From the NCBI GenBank assembly GCA_037693485.1, contig CM075353.1:940001-1004000 (forward strand): a DNA stretch of 64,000 bases, given 5' to 3'. The notes under the pieces are model-generated. The model was not told the DNA's origin. It made no database searches and worked only from the letters and a program-made list of their open reading frames with translations. This DNA comes from Kitagawia praeruptora (lineage: Eukaryota > Streptophyta > Magnoliopsida > Apiales > Apiaceae). The translations under genes were made by a program, and so were the position numbers. Shown piece by piece: positions 43,833 through 54,160 of this stretch. The first letter of the stretch is position 1; each line of letters begins with the position of its first letter.

Positions 43833-45405
43833 GCTTGCGTCAAGATTGGGGGCGAGCTCAAAAACTTTTTTAGCTCTTCCAGCCCTTTTTTGCATTCGTC
43901 GTTCCATTCAATTTTCGACTTTTTTGAGGCGTTCTTGATGGTGTCAAAGAATGGAGCGCATCTCTTAGATGATTGTGGAATAAATCTTCTAAGGCGGCTA
44001 GACAACCTGTTAGCGTTTGCAACTCTTTTAAAGAAGAGGGTTCTGACATGTTGATAATAGCCTTAACTTGATTTGGGTCTGCCTCGATGCCCCTCTGTGT
44101 CAAAAGGAATCCCAAAAATTTTCCTGAAGTCATCCCGAATGAGCACTTGGCGGGATTTAGACGCATACTGTGGCGTCGGACATTATCAAAAGTTTCTCGC
44201 AGGTCTGCCACATGATCTTTCGACCTCTTGGATTTTGCAATCAAATCGTCGACATAGACTTGTAAATTTCGGCCTATTTGTGAGGCAAAGATAGTATCCA
44301 TCATCTGTTAGAATGTGGCTCCTGCGTTGATGAGGCCAAAAGGCATATTTTTAAATCCAAAAACACCTCTACGGGTAATAAAAGCTGTCTTTTCCCAATC
44401 TTGATTATCCATTTTAATTTGGTTGTAGCCCGAAAACGCGTCCATGAATGATAGGAGCTCGTGGCCAGCTGTGGCGTCAATGAGCTGATCAATATTAGGT
44501 AAAGGATAAAAGTCTTTAGGGCAAGCTCGATTAAGATCAGAGTAGTCCACACACATTCTCCATTTTCCATTGCTCTTTCTGACTAAGACTGCATTCGATA
44601 TCCATTCAGGGAATTGTATGGGCGCGATGAATTCCGCCTCGAGTAATCTGTCTAACTCGGCGTCAATTGCCTTCATTTTCTCATTCGAGAACACCCGTTT
44701 CTTTTGTTTTACGACCCGAGCTCCGGGCTTGATGTGGAGAGAGTGACGAGCTATTATCTCGGGAATTCCCGGCATATCTTTGGGATTCCATGCAAAGATA
44801 TCAGCATATTCTCTGATGAGATCGATAATTTGCTGGCGAAGTTCGCCGTTCAAACATTTTCCAATTTTTATCACCTTGTCGGGACAGCCTTCTTCGAGCT
44901 CTATCTCATCACATTCTTCCACGGTGACACAAGTTGATTGATTAGATGTTTCAAGTATAGCTCGAGGGTCCATGTCTATAACCTGATTGATTGACGAATC
45001 ATCGTCATGTTTTGTTTTTGGTATAACGGTGGATAAGTAACACTGTCGCGCTGCTACCTGGTCTTCCACGACCTCTCCAATTCCAAATTCTGTTGGAAAC
45101 TTCATTTTGAGGTGAGGAATCGAGGTGATGGCCTTCAAGGCTGTGAGAGTGGTCCTGCCAAGAATGGCGTTATAACTTGAATTGGCGCTGATGACGTGAA
45201 ATTTGGTCATCTGCCATGTTTGGCATGGAAGAGAACCGAATAAGACTGGAAGGTCGATAGTGCCTACAACCTTTACCTCATTTCCTGTGAAGCCGTATAG
45301 AGGCATGTTCACATTTTCCAATTTCCTATCCCCAATGTCCATTCGAGCAAAGGCATGGTGATAAAGTATGTCAACGGAACTACCATTGTCAATTAAATCT
45401 TTTTC
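43833..45405 (-). pseudogene. pol: Tat gypsy protease and reverse transcriptase with stop and frameshift
   Basis: The protease motif LIDNGSSVDILY lies at about 45361-45396, in a frame different from gag. The RT frame then runs to a TAA at 44308-44310 just before QMMDTIF and continues in frame through LQVYVDDLIAKS (the YVDD box). Upstream are MCVDYSDLNRACPKD and FMDAFSGYNQI with the first catalytic Asp. Near 43990 the frame shifts within the connection region, and EWNDECKKGLEELKKF is read in another frame. At least one nonsense change and one frameshift inactivate it. Confidence 0.9.
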
Positions 45406-47327
45406 ACAGTATTAGTGCCGATCTTGGCTGTAATTACCAAGGCGTCTTGATGAGATTCGATTATTCCCGAAGGGTAGTCATTGTCAGAAAAAGAAATCAC
45501 AGGGGATGGATTAGGACGTTGGCGTTTAGGAGCCTCAGGATTCACATGAAACACTTCTTTGGCGTACAACTTTTTAGAATTATTTGATGTGCCACCGGCG
45601 GCAATCCCTCCAGCGATGACATCAATGACTCGATCCAGATCACGAGGGCGATCATTTTGTCTTTCGGTGTCGTGATCAATGTAATGAGTCAACTGTCCTC
45701 TCTTGATTTTGGACTCAATAAGATTACTCAACTGGTAACACTGGTCTGTTGTATGGCCGGTGTCCTCATGGTATTCGCAGTACCGAGAGCTTGGAGGTCG
45801 TCCGGGTTTCATTGGCCTCGGTGGTCGGTAATCGGGTTCCATTTTTAAAAGAGCTAGAATTGTGGCCTTGTCTACAGTGAGCTTCGTGAATTCTTTCTCT
45901 TGCCTTTCTCTTGGCTTCCATGTCTTGTCTTGATTATCTGACCTTTCCGTTCGTGGCTTTCGAGGGCTTCTGGTGTCACTGGTCCTCGAGTATGAATCAT
46001 AATTCCGCTTATAATCCGTTCTCGGAGAACGGTGTCGAGGACTTCTACTGCGCTCTCGTTTAAAAGCTCGTCGAGGAGATTGGATACTCCCTACTGCTTC
46101 TTGCAAATTCATTCGGTGTTCTACCACTTGGAAGGCCGATTGGAGGGTCCGGGGGTTCTTTTCAAAGAATTCTTCTAACAGATTGGCATGACGATGCTTG
46201 TCAATTCCTGCGGCCAGATAATTTATTGCCAATTCTTCAATTAAGTTGGGAATATCAGAAATTTCATTTCGAAATCTGACTAAAAAGTCTCTTAGAGATT
46301 CGTTAGATCGTTGTCGGACAGTCATCAGGGATGCGGTTATCTTTCCACCTTTATAATTGCTTGAAAACCTAGTTTGGAATTTCGTTTTTAAAGATTGCCA
46401 CGAGTCTATAGATCGAGGTGGTAAGCTATTATACCACCGTAGAGCTGTGCCTTGAAGGCACGTTGAAAAGAATTGACATCTCGCTATTTCTGAGTGTCCA
46501 AAAAATGCCATACGGCCATCAAATGTGTTAAGGAATCCACTCGGGTCTGACGTTCCATCGAAGTGATCTAACGAGGGCGTTTTCAACGTCCTATCAATAT
46601 GAGCTATCTCAATATCTCTCGATAAGGGACTCTCTGTCGATGTGATTTGGCCGGATTGGTTTCGAATAAATTCTCTACACATGGCGAGGTCACTTCGGAT
46701 GTCAACAATGTCTTCTGGTCGTACTGACTCGTTAGAATCAGTTCGCCATGATGAATGACTCGCAGCTGGCGCTGGTCGTCTTCTGCGGGCAGAAGGCCTT
46801 GAGTAAATTGATTCTGTTGATTCTTCAGCACCAACGTCGTCATAATCATTCTCCTGAAACTCATCTTCAATATCGACAGTTTTATCATTGGCCAAGGTCG
46901 CTGTATTTCTCAATCCACTTTTCAACTGACGAGCTCGCCGATATCTCCTGAGCTTTTCATCTAAAGCTCGGTTTTGTTGTTCTAAGTTAAATATTTCTTC
47001 ATCCGAGTCTTGGAGATGTTCTTCCACTCCAACGACGGGCTCTTTTTCTCTTTGGACCTTTTGCAAATGTAGGCGCATGTCGCTTGTGAGTACCTTTTTT
47101 CCTGTATCTGTGGTGACCCTCATGCGGGTATCTGGCTGAGCCTTACGTCTTACATCCAAATGCTCCGGTTCGGTGGGTCGTTTAGATCCACCTACACTAT
47201 TTTCTGCTGCTGGAAATAACTGTCTAGGTTTTAGGGGAGGAGGTGCCATTTGGTCCCCAGCTCGAGGGACCGTTAACATCTCCATTTTTTCCCCGATTTG
47301 TTCAATCATCGATTCATTCACTTCCAT
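45393..47327 (-). CDS. gag: Tat gypsy gag, 644 aa, open
   Basis: A full open frame for the structural protein. The N-terminal third is charged and low-complexity. The retrotransposon gag domain spans about residues 240-400 (DHFDGTSDPSGFLNTF ... LQGTALRWYNSLP ... LKTKFQTRF ... RQRSNESLRDFLVRF). An Arg/Ser-rich stretch follows, then a variant knuckle with Cys-Glu-Tyr-His and His/Cys (CEYHEDTGHTTDQC), of a form seen in Tat gags. The start Met is 43 bp inside the PBS. It ends at the gag/protease border, where the frame changes. Gag is intact while pol is broken. Confidence 0.88.
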   Translation of the reverse strand: MEVNESMIEQIGEKMEMLTVPRAGDQMAPPPLKPRQLFPAAENSVGGSKRPTEPEHLDVRRKAQPDTRMRVTTDTGKKVLTSDMRLHLQKVQREKEPVVGVEEHLQDSDEEIFNLEQQNRALDEKLRRYRRARQLKSGLRNTATLANDKTVDIEDEFQENDYDDVGAEESTESIYSRPSARRRRPAPAASHSSWRTDSNESVRPEDIVDIRSDLAMCREFIRNQSGQITSTESPLSRDIEIAHIDRTLKTPSLDHFDGTSDPSGFLNTFDGRMAFFGHSEIARCQFFSTCLQGTALRWYNSLPPRSIDSWQSLKTKFQTRFSSNYKGGKITASLMTVRQRSNESLRDFLVRFRNEISDIPNLIEELAINYLAAGIDKHRHANLLEEFFEKNPRTLQSAFQVVEHRMNLQEAVGSIQSPRRAFKRERSRSPRHRSPRTDYKRNYDSYSRTSDTRSPRKPRTERSDNQDKTWKPRERQEKEFTKLTVDKATILALLKMEPDYRPPRPMKPGRPPSSRYCEYHEDTGHTTDQCYQLSNLIESKIKRGQLTHYIDHDTERQNDRPRDLDRVIDVIAGGIAAGGTSNNSKKLYAKEVFHVNPEAPKRQRPNPSPVISFSDNDYPSGIIESHQDALVITAKIGTNTVKKI

Positions 47328-47352
47328 TTTTGGTTGGAATTTTGAATTAAAG

Positions 47353-47370
47353 AGCTCCTTCTAGCGCCAA
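47353..47370 (-). other. Tat gypsy primer binding site region
   Basis: On the - strand TTGGCGCTAGAAGGAG follows the LTR end ...CCATCA directly. It starts with the (T)TGG expected for pairing to a tRNA 3' CCA. I do not assign the tRNA. Confidence 0.6.
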
Positions 47371-47698
47371 TGATGGAGAGTTAATCGCGATTGTAACATA
47401 AACTATGAGATTTGGGGAAAAGATCTATGAATAGATTTAGATAATTTTTATTAAAGTATATCTCTCCTTAAGGGAGGTTACACTCTCTAATTTACAAAAT
47501 GCCAACCCCTTTACAAGTGGGGTTTATTGAGTATATATAGGGGATTCCTAGTGGTCCCCTAATTTACTTGGCCACTAAGTTTACATTTGTGGGCTTCTGG
47601 GCCCTATTATGGGTACATGTGTTAATTGGCCTAATACAATCTAAATCTTTCTATTAATCTATATACAAATTATGTCACTTGGGCTTCATGGTCCAACA
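47371..47698 (-). repeat. Tat gypsy 5' LTR, 328 bp
   Basis: On the - strand it starts TGTTGGACCATG and ends CTCTCCATCA, with TG/CA ends, directly before the PBS. Only one LTR is in the window, so the borders rest on the TG/CA ends and the PBS. The five bases after it (ACTAC, 47699-47703) should be the target duplication. Confidence 0.7.
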
Positions 47699-47867
47699 AC
47701 TACGATTCTAGATGTAAGATGTACTTCCCTACTGATGTTTATAATCATTTCCTTTTAGGTTTTTGTAATCATCGTGAATGGTATCCAAGGCTTAAAAAAT
47801 AATCGCTTACTATGAATTTTTTAGCACACATGATATTTATAAAGTATTGTGGATGTATGTTATTTAG

Positions 47868-49130
47868 GTATATTTGGAAGCAGAGCATATCAGCTGTGAA
47901 GAATACCAAAGCAGACTACAATGTTGATGAAAAGTTACAATAGGGTGCCTCAGTGGTGGTGCCTTATATTGTAATTAGGGAGCATGGCTTTGTCCATCTT
48001 GATGTCGTTTGGTGGAAAAAAGACATGCAGCTGCCATGGTGGGGAATGCTTTTGGCATTTTCTTAGCATGGATTATCACCCATCCAATCGGAGTTATCCA
48101 AGCAGCTACTAACCAGGTAACAGAATTTAACTAATCCTGACATGATTTTCTTCCATCATTCTTGACATGGAGATGTTTGCAAATGCTTTTTTTTTATTAA
48201 GATTTGGCTATACGTAATAGAAGTTCTGACAACTTTGCAGCAACCTGGATACGACATAATTGCACAGTTCATAATTGGGTATATTCTACCAGGGAAACCC
48301 ATTGCTAACCTGGTTTTCAAGATATATGGAGGAATCAGCACCGTTCATGCTCTCTCTTTCTTATCTGACCTTAAACTCGGGCACTACATGAAAATTCCAC
48401 CACGGTGCATGTACACCGCTCAGGTTTGTGACACTGGTAGATCATTAAAGCAACCGGTCTTTATTCATTGGTTAGATTTTATTCACATACTTTTAAGGAT
48501 TTTACAAATCTAAGTTTTTCTTGTTCCAGCTGGTGCGGGAACTGTAGTTGCTGGCACAGTCAGTTTCATGGTGGATGTTAGAGAACATTAAGGATCTCTG
48601 TGATATAGAATCACAGCGTCCGGATAGCCCTTGGACCTGTCCCAGATTCAGAGTCACCTTTGATGCCTCAGTTATATGGGGCCTGATTAGATTAGCACGT
48701 CTGTTTGGACAGAAGGATTGTACAGAGACTTGATATGGTTAACCTAATAGGAGAACTTTTGCCGGTCCCTGTTTGGATCCTGAGCAAAATCTATCCTAAA
48801 AAGAGATGGATTCCTCTTATTAATATACCATTTATATCCAATGGCTTTGCGGGAATGCCACCAGCAACGCCAACCAACATTGCTAGCTGGCTTGTCACAG
48901 GATTGTTCTTCAACTATTTTGTGTTCAAGTATATATCGGAAAGGATGGTGGCAGAGGTACAAATATGTATTGTCCGCAGCATTGGATGCTGGAACAGCAT
49001 TCATGGGTGTTGTTTTGTTTTACACTCTGCAAATGAAGGCGTAGATTTGAAGTGGTGGGGAACACAACTTGACCATTGTCCTTTGGCAACTTGTCCGAAT
49101 AGTGTCCCAGGATGTCCAGTTTTGCAGTAG
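47868..49130 (+). pseudogene. Oligopeptide transporter (OPT family), C-terminal half, decayed
   Basis: OPT proteins are proton-coupled plasma-membrane carriers of small peptides and metal chelates. Exon remnants: 47868-48116 (IWKQSISAVKN, then MQLPWWGMLLAF and HPIGVIQAATNQ), 48241-48423 (QPGYDIIAQFIIGYILPGKP ... LKLGHYMKIPPR) and 48530-49130 (WWMLENIKDLCD, DSPWTCPRFRV, FDASVIWG, GFAGMPPATPTNIASW, DAGTAFMGVVLF, WWGTQLDHCPLATCP). Introns 48117-48240 and 48424-48529 keep GT/AG ends. Several frame changes and stops (for example near 47952, 48548 and 48690-48950) kill it. About 330 of the usual ~740 residues remain. The N-terminal half should lie beyond the nested elements, left of the window. The bases 47699-47867 look like the 3' part of an intron (acceptor TTATTTAG), so the Tat element probably landed in an intron. 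Confidence 0.9.
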
Positions 49131-49322
49131 CCTGCAGAGTCGCGTACCACATAATAATAGAAGAAATGAAAAAGAAGAAAACACGGAATGAAGACGAAAA
49201 ACAAGTTTGTATTCAGTTAAGTAGACAAGTACCCAGTATCCAGGTGCAAGATGGTTTCGAAGGGGTTGCGAGATTTTCTTGGAACTAAACAACCAATAAC
49301 CAATAATCTATATCTATATATT
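49131..49322. other. 3' flank of the OPT pseudogene, no feature
   Basis: AT-rich sequence following the relic stop codon. I see no clear polyadenylation signal, gene or repeat until the repeat at 49323. Confidence 0.5.
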
Positions 49323-49482
49323 ATAAATCAGTGGATAACCGATACCTTAGATTCGGTATCCATATTCAAATTCGGATTAAATTTTTTAACTTTATTTAGA
49401 TCCATGAATTATTCATATTTTTTGTTTGGTATCCATTTTTTATTTATAAAAGATTCATATGATTATTTGATCTATTTTCCAT
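49323..49482. repeat. Left copy of a ~160-bp direct repeat around the Helitron cluster
   Basis: TGGATAACC, TTCGGTATCCA, AAATTTTTTAAC and AGATTCATATGATTATTTGA occur in the same order at 55026-55187, with about 85% identity by eye. It marks both sides of the 5.5-kb cluster. The repeat type is unknown. Confidence 0.6.
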
Positions 49483-49887
49483 CTATATCTATACTATTAT
49501 ATAAAAGCCGAAACATTTAAAGTTTGGTTGGTCGATACGGTACCTGTTGATTTTACTTATTTAGCCTTACTTAATTACAGATAAAATCCATCCTATTAAC
49601 TAATTAATTTCTTTTTTTAATTAAACATATTACCTTTTCTCTTTTTCACTGACTAATTAATTTCCCTTTTCAGGTAAAACATAATATGGTAAAAATAATA
49701 TCTTTTATATTGTATCTAACTAAAATTTCTCCTTTCTTATAAACACTATGAGCAATTTTGTTTTATAATAATTACTATTAACTAATGAATTATATTTTTC
49801 TGCCAAAACATGTTACTTTTTCTCTATTCTATAACTAAAATATCTCTTTTTTCAATTATATCACGGGTGGTTTTATTTAATAAAATA

Positions 49888-49894
49888 AATAATA

Positions 49895-49943
<49 letters not shown>
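49888..49943. repeat. (AAT)n microsatellite
   Basis: About 18 AAT/TAA triplets with one interruption (AGT). It lies inside Helitron-like element A. Confidence 0.95.
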
Positions 49944-49944
<1 letters not shown>

Positions 49945-50535
49945 TACCAATTACCTTTTTCAGCTAAAACGTATCATCTTCTCCATATTTCATAATTAAA
50001 ATTTCTTTTTTCTAGAAATATCACGGGCAACATTAATTTCTCATTCTCTAAAGACACTCCGAGCAATTTAATTTAGTCAAATAACATAAATTAAATTATA
50101 ATTACTGTAAATTAATCAATTACCTTTTTCACCTAAAACATGTCATATTTTTAATTTTCACATTACCTTTTCTATTTTCTCTAACTAAAATATGTCTTTG
50201 TTCAATTATATCACGGGCGGTTCTATTTAATAAAATAAAATAACAATATTATAATATTAATAATTATCCGATTAAGTTTTTCAGCAAAAATGAATCATCT
50301 TTTCTATATTTTCTAACTAAAAACCCTCTTTTCTAAAAATATCATGGGCAACATTAATTTTTCCTTTTCTTAAAACATTACGTGCAATTTTATTTAGTAA
50401 AAAAAACATAATTGAATTATAATTACTATAAGCTAATCAATTACCTTTTGGGTAAAAAACTAAAATACCCACCAATTAATTCTCCGTGCCCAAAATACCC
50501 ACCGGTGGAAAGCTCCGCCCTTTTTATCCACGAAT

Positions 50536-50835
50536 CACGCATTATACATATGCGTATAAGGTATGTATAGGCTATACACGCATTGCAATCGTGCGTAGTT
50601 TTTATTATTATTTTTTTACTAGCAGGCCACGCATGTTCAACATGCGTGTTCTTTATATTTTTTTTTTAAAAAAAAATGAGCCACGCATCATCACTATGCG
50701 TATAGCTAGATTCTTTTTTTTTAAAATTTTGATCTACGCATTATAGTAATGCGTGCACTTCAGAAAAGTTTCCTGCGGGGCCAACAGAAGCAGGGGTAGT
50801 TTTTACCTTGTGTGCGCATTTTAGTGATGCGTATA
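50536..50835. repeat. Left array of six TACGCAT/ATGCGTA palindromes
   Basis: Near 50536, 50577, 50628, 50682, 50736 and 50812 there are 19-24-bp palindromes built as ACGCAT-(N)-ATGCGT, spaced about 40-75 bp. The best are CACGCATGTT-C-AACATGCGTG (50628-50648, 10-bp perfect arms) and ACGCATTA-TAG-TAATGCGT (50736-50754). The loops differ while the arms are kept. Position just inside the element end suggests transposase-binding subterminal repeats. Confidence 0.75.
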
Positions 50836-50844
50836 TCTTTTTTT

Positions 50845-51400
50845 TATTCGTTATTTTGAATATTTTTAAAACCCAAAATGGAAACGTTGAACCCCAAAAG
50901 TTAATTGTTGAACCCCTAAATTTAATTAAAATTGTATTTTTTTAATTTAAAAATTTGACTAAAAAAATGAAATCCGGCGGCCTGATTTTTAAACACGTTA
51001 GCGTTTAAAAATCAGGATAAGTTAGGGTTTAGGATCTAGGGTTTAGGGTTGTTTACAACCCTAAACCCTAAGTCCGTATACGGTTTATTCGTCATTCTGA
51101 ATATTTCTAAAACCAAAATGGAACTGTTGAACCCCAAAGGTTAACCGTTGAAACCCTGAGGGAATACATATAAAATTTTAATTTTTAATAAAAAAAATGA
51201 ATCCGGCGGCCTGTATTTTAAACGCTAACGCGTTTAAAAATCAGGATAAGTTAGGGTTTAGGGTCTAGGGTTTAGGGTTGTAAACAACCCTAAACCCTAA
51301 GTTCGTATACGGTTTATTCGTTGTTCCAAATATTTCTAAACCCAAAATGGAAACGTTGAACCCCAAAGTTAATTATTGAAACCGTAAGTTTAATTAAAAT
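50845..51400. repeat. ~230-bp tandem repeat with inverted telomere-like tracts
   Basis: Units start near 50845, 51081 and 51310 with TTTATTCGT...AAATGGAA(A)C(G/T)GTTGAACCCC. Two full units and one partial. Each full unit contains GGTTTAGGG(/A)TCTAGGGTTTAGGGTTG followed by CAACCCTAAACCCTAA (about 51008-51070 and 51248-51300), an inverted pair of plant telomere-type repeats. A second inverted pair, AAACGCTAACG/CGTTTAAAAATC, precedes it. Confidence 0.75.
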
Positions 51401-51534
51401 TTTAATTTAAATAACCATTTATCTATAAATTTTTAATATTACTTGAAAAAAAAGAGTAAAAATCCCGATACTTAGTAACCATCCCGATACTTAGCAACCA
51501 TTGGATAATCAACATTTAGAAAAAAAAAAAAAAC

Positions 51535-51656
51535 TACACGCAATAGTATCATACGTATACCAAAGAAAAAAAAAGAAAAAAAGTATACACATTAGCATAA
51601 TGCGTAGTCAATGGAGATTAAAAAAAACACTCTATGCATTACTTTAATGCGCATAC
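51535..51656. repeat. Right array of three TACGCAT-type palindromes
   Basis: Near 51535, 51584 and 51632: ACACGCAATAGTATCATACGTA, TACACATTAGCATAATGCGTA and TATGCATTACTTTAATGCGCATA. Spacing about 48 bp. These mirror the left array near the other end of the same element, with more decay. Confidence 0.65.
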
Positions 51657-52092
51657 CGTGGACATTTAGGGCGGCAGCTCGCGTTAAATGGCATTTTGGG
51701 CAATGGGATGCTGAAAAAGAGGTATTTTGGGTATTTTCTCTTACCTTTTTCACCTAAAATATGTTTCTTTTTAATTTTTTCTAACTAAGACCTCTCTTTT
51801 CCCAATTAAATCATTGCATTCTATTTAATAAAATTAAATAATAATTTTATAAGTACTTATAATTAACCGATTACGTTTTTCAACTAAAACTTATCATCTT
51901 TTCAATATTTTCTAACTAAAATTCCTCTTTTCCTAGAAATATTACGGATAACATTTACATAATTATTATCAAATCATCTTATTTAAAAATTTAAGCCTCC
52001 AAAATTCATATTTTAAAAAAACTAATTCAAATTAATAAAAAAAATCATATAACATTAAAAAAAATCCGTGCATCCCACGGGTTTTAAGCTAG

Positions 52093-54160
52093 TCTATACT
52101 ATTATATAAATTCCGAAACATTGAAAGTTTTGGTACCTGTTTTTTGGTACCAATTTTTTGGTACCTGTTTTTTGGTACTTCGTGAATTTACTTATGTACC
52201 CTTCATTATAAAGAAAAATATATATTAAAACACCTAAAATAAATTTTTAACATAATATAATTAATGGTAATTAGTCGATTGTCTTTTTCGTATTTACTTT
52301 TAGTTGAAGATGTTACCTTTTATCATATCTTCCAATTATTAATATTACCTTTTGAATTAAAATACGTTTCCTTTTTGATTTAAAACTAATCTTACAATCA
52401 TTAATATATACCCGAAAATATCATACAATATTTTTCAATTATTAATAAAATATATTAAAAATATACTTTGTTTATAATAAGGAAACATTAGTATAATCCG
52501 TAAACATGTGTATATTAAATTTAATTAATTAAAAATAAAAATTATGTAAAAAATAATGATAATATAAATTGGTACCAGTTTTTTGTACCTATTTTTTGGT
52601 ACTTCGTGAATTTACTTATTTACCCTTCATTATAAATAAAAAATATATATTAAAACACCTAAAATAAATATTAACATAATATAATTAATGGTAAGTAGTC
52701 GATTGCCTTTTTCATATTTATTTTTAGTTGAAGATGTTACCTTTTATCATATCTTCCAATCATTAATATTTCCTTTCGAATTAAAATACGTTTCCTTTTT
52801 GATTTAAAACTAATCTTACAATCATTAATATATATCCGAAAATATCGTACCATATTTTTCAATTATTAATAAAATCTATACTATTATATAAAAACCGAAA
52901 TATTAAAAGTTTTGGTACCTGTTTTTTGGTACCTATTTTTTGGTACTTTGTGAATTTACTTACTTACCCTTTATTATAAAAAAAAAAAATACAACTAAAA
53001 TAAGTAATAACATAATATAATTAATGGTAATTAGTCAAGATACTATCTTTTATAAACAACTAAAAACATCAATCGTATCACATCTTTCCATCATTAATAT
53101 TTCCTTTCGAACTAAAAGTCTAAAACACCTTACCTTTCCAATTTAAAACAAATCTTACAATCTAAAATAAGTAATAACATAATATAATTAATGATAATTA
53201 GTCAAAATACTACCTTTTATTAACAACTTAAAACATCAATTGTATCATATATTTCCATCATTAATATTTCCTTTCGAACTAAAAATCTAAAAGACGTTAC
53301 CTTTTTAATTTAAAACAAATCTTACAATCTAAAATAAGTAATAACATAATATAATTAATGGTAAGTAGTCAAGATATTACCTTTTATAAACACCTAAAAA
53401 CACGAATCGTATCATATCTTTCCATCATTAATATGTCATTTCGAACTAAAACACGTTATCTTTTTAATTTAAAACAAATTTTACAATCATTAATATATAC
53501 CCGAAAATATCACATTAATATAATAAAATTAACGGTAGTTAGTCAATTGTCTTTTTCATATTTACTTTTTGTTGAAGATATTACATTTTATAAACACGTA
53601 AAAACATGAATCATATCATATCTTTCGATCATTAATATTTCCTTTCGAACTAAAACACATTACCTTTTTAATTTAAAATCAATCTTTCAATCATTAATAT
53701 ATAACCGAAAATATCACACCATAATTGTCAAGTAAAATGTAACACCTAAAATAAATAACAATATAATATAATAAATGGTAATTAGTCGATTGCATTTTTC
53801 ATATTTACTTTCAGTTGAAGATATTACCTTTTATAAACACCTAAAAAGATCAATTGTATCATATTTTTCAATCATTAATATTTCTAATTAAAACACGTTA
53901 CCTTTTTAATTTACAACAAATCTTACAATCATTAATATATACTCGAAAATATCACACCAAAATTTTCAATTATTAATAAAATATATTAAAAATCATATAC
54001 GTTGTTTATAATAAGGAAACATAATTATAATTTGTAAACATGAGTATATTAAATTATAACAAATTAAAATTAAAATAATTATTAAAATAATGATTATATA
54101 AAAACATAATTTTAATATTAAATAAAATTTATAACTTAATACAAGAAACCCGTGCACTAC
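52093..54160 (+). mobile_element. Helitron-like element(s) B, head to tail with A
   Basis: A new 5' end, TCTATACTATTATATAAATTCC, starts directly after the CTAG of element A. A third end of the same type (TCTATACTATTATATAAAAACC) starts at 52875, so two related copies overlap or nest. Both continue with TTTTGGTACCTGTTTTTTGG and TTTACTTA...ACCCTTCATTATA. The 3' end is uncertain; CCCGTGCACTAC at about 54150-54160 may be a broken terminal hairpin. No protein-coding capacity. Confidence 0.5.
52993..53960. repeat. ~168-bp tandem repeats in the B region
   Basis: CTAAAATAAGTAATAACATAATATAATTAATG starts at about 52993, 53162 and 53330, a period near 168 bp. More decayed units follow with ATTAATATTTCCTTTCGAACTAAAA and AATCTTACAATCATTAATATATA. 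It is probably an internal minisatellite of the Helitron-like family. Confidence 0.65.

Larger units (their letters stand above)
41643..47698 (-). mobile_element. Tat/Retand-type Ty3/gypsy element, 3' end cut off by the Tekay insertion
   Basis: On the - strand it runs LTR (47371-47698), PBS, gag, protease, RT, RNase H, a second archaeal-type RNase H, integrase. The second RNase H after RT is a mark of the Tat lineage. About 50 bp after the pol stop the sequence switches to the Tekay LTR, so the 3' UTR and 3' LTR of the Tat element should lie beyond the left window edge. Confidence 0.88.
50450..51740. mobile_element. MULE-like non-autonomous DNA element with 9-bp target duplication
   Basis: It is flanked by TTACCTTTT (50441-50449 and 51741-51749). 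The related Helitron copy near 54341-54355 reads CAATTACCTTTTTCACC without interruption, so this is a real insertion. The ends are imperfect inverted repeats: GGGTAAAAAACTAAAATACC on the left and GAGAAAATACCCAAAATACC read inward from the right, about 14 of 20 matching. A 9-bp duplication and GGG(T)AAAA-type ends fit Mutator-like elements. It has no coding capacity. Inside are nine palindromes near the ends and a central ~230-bp tandem repeat. Confidence 0.75.
49488..52092 (+). mobile_element. Helitron-like element A (contains a nested DNA element)
   Basis: The 5' end is TCTATACTATTATATAAAAG, preceded by A. The 3' end is a hairpin CCGTG-CATCC-CACGG (52066-52080), then GTTTTAAGCTAG ending at 52092, followed by T. 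TC start, hairpin about 12 nt before CTAG, and insertion between A and T are the Helitron hallmarks. Without the nested 1.29-kb element it is about 1.3 kb and has no Rep/helicase gene, so it is non-autonomous. Confidence 0.7.

Noticed and set aside
49810..49995. 61-codon frame with an Asn run
   Set aside because: It is a translation of the (AAT)n microsatellite.
51008..51300. Telomere-like repeats as a chromosome end or interstitial telomere
   Set aside because: There are only two to three repeats per tract, they are inverted, and they sit inside a tandem unit of a transposon.
50536..51656. Spaced palindromic repeats as a possible CRISPR array
   Set aside because: The sequence is plant nuclear DNA, the palindromes vary, spacers are irregular and no cas genes are present.
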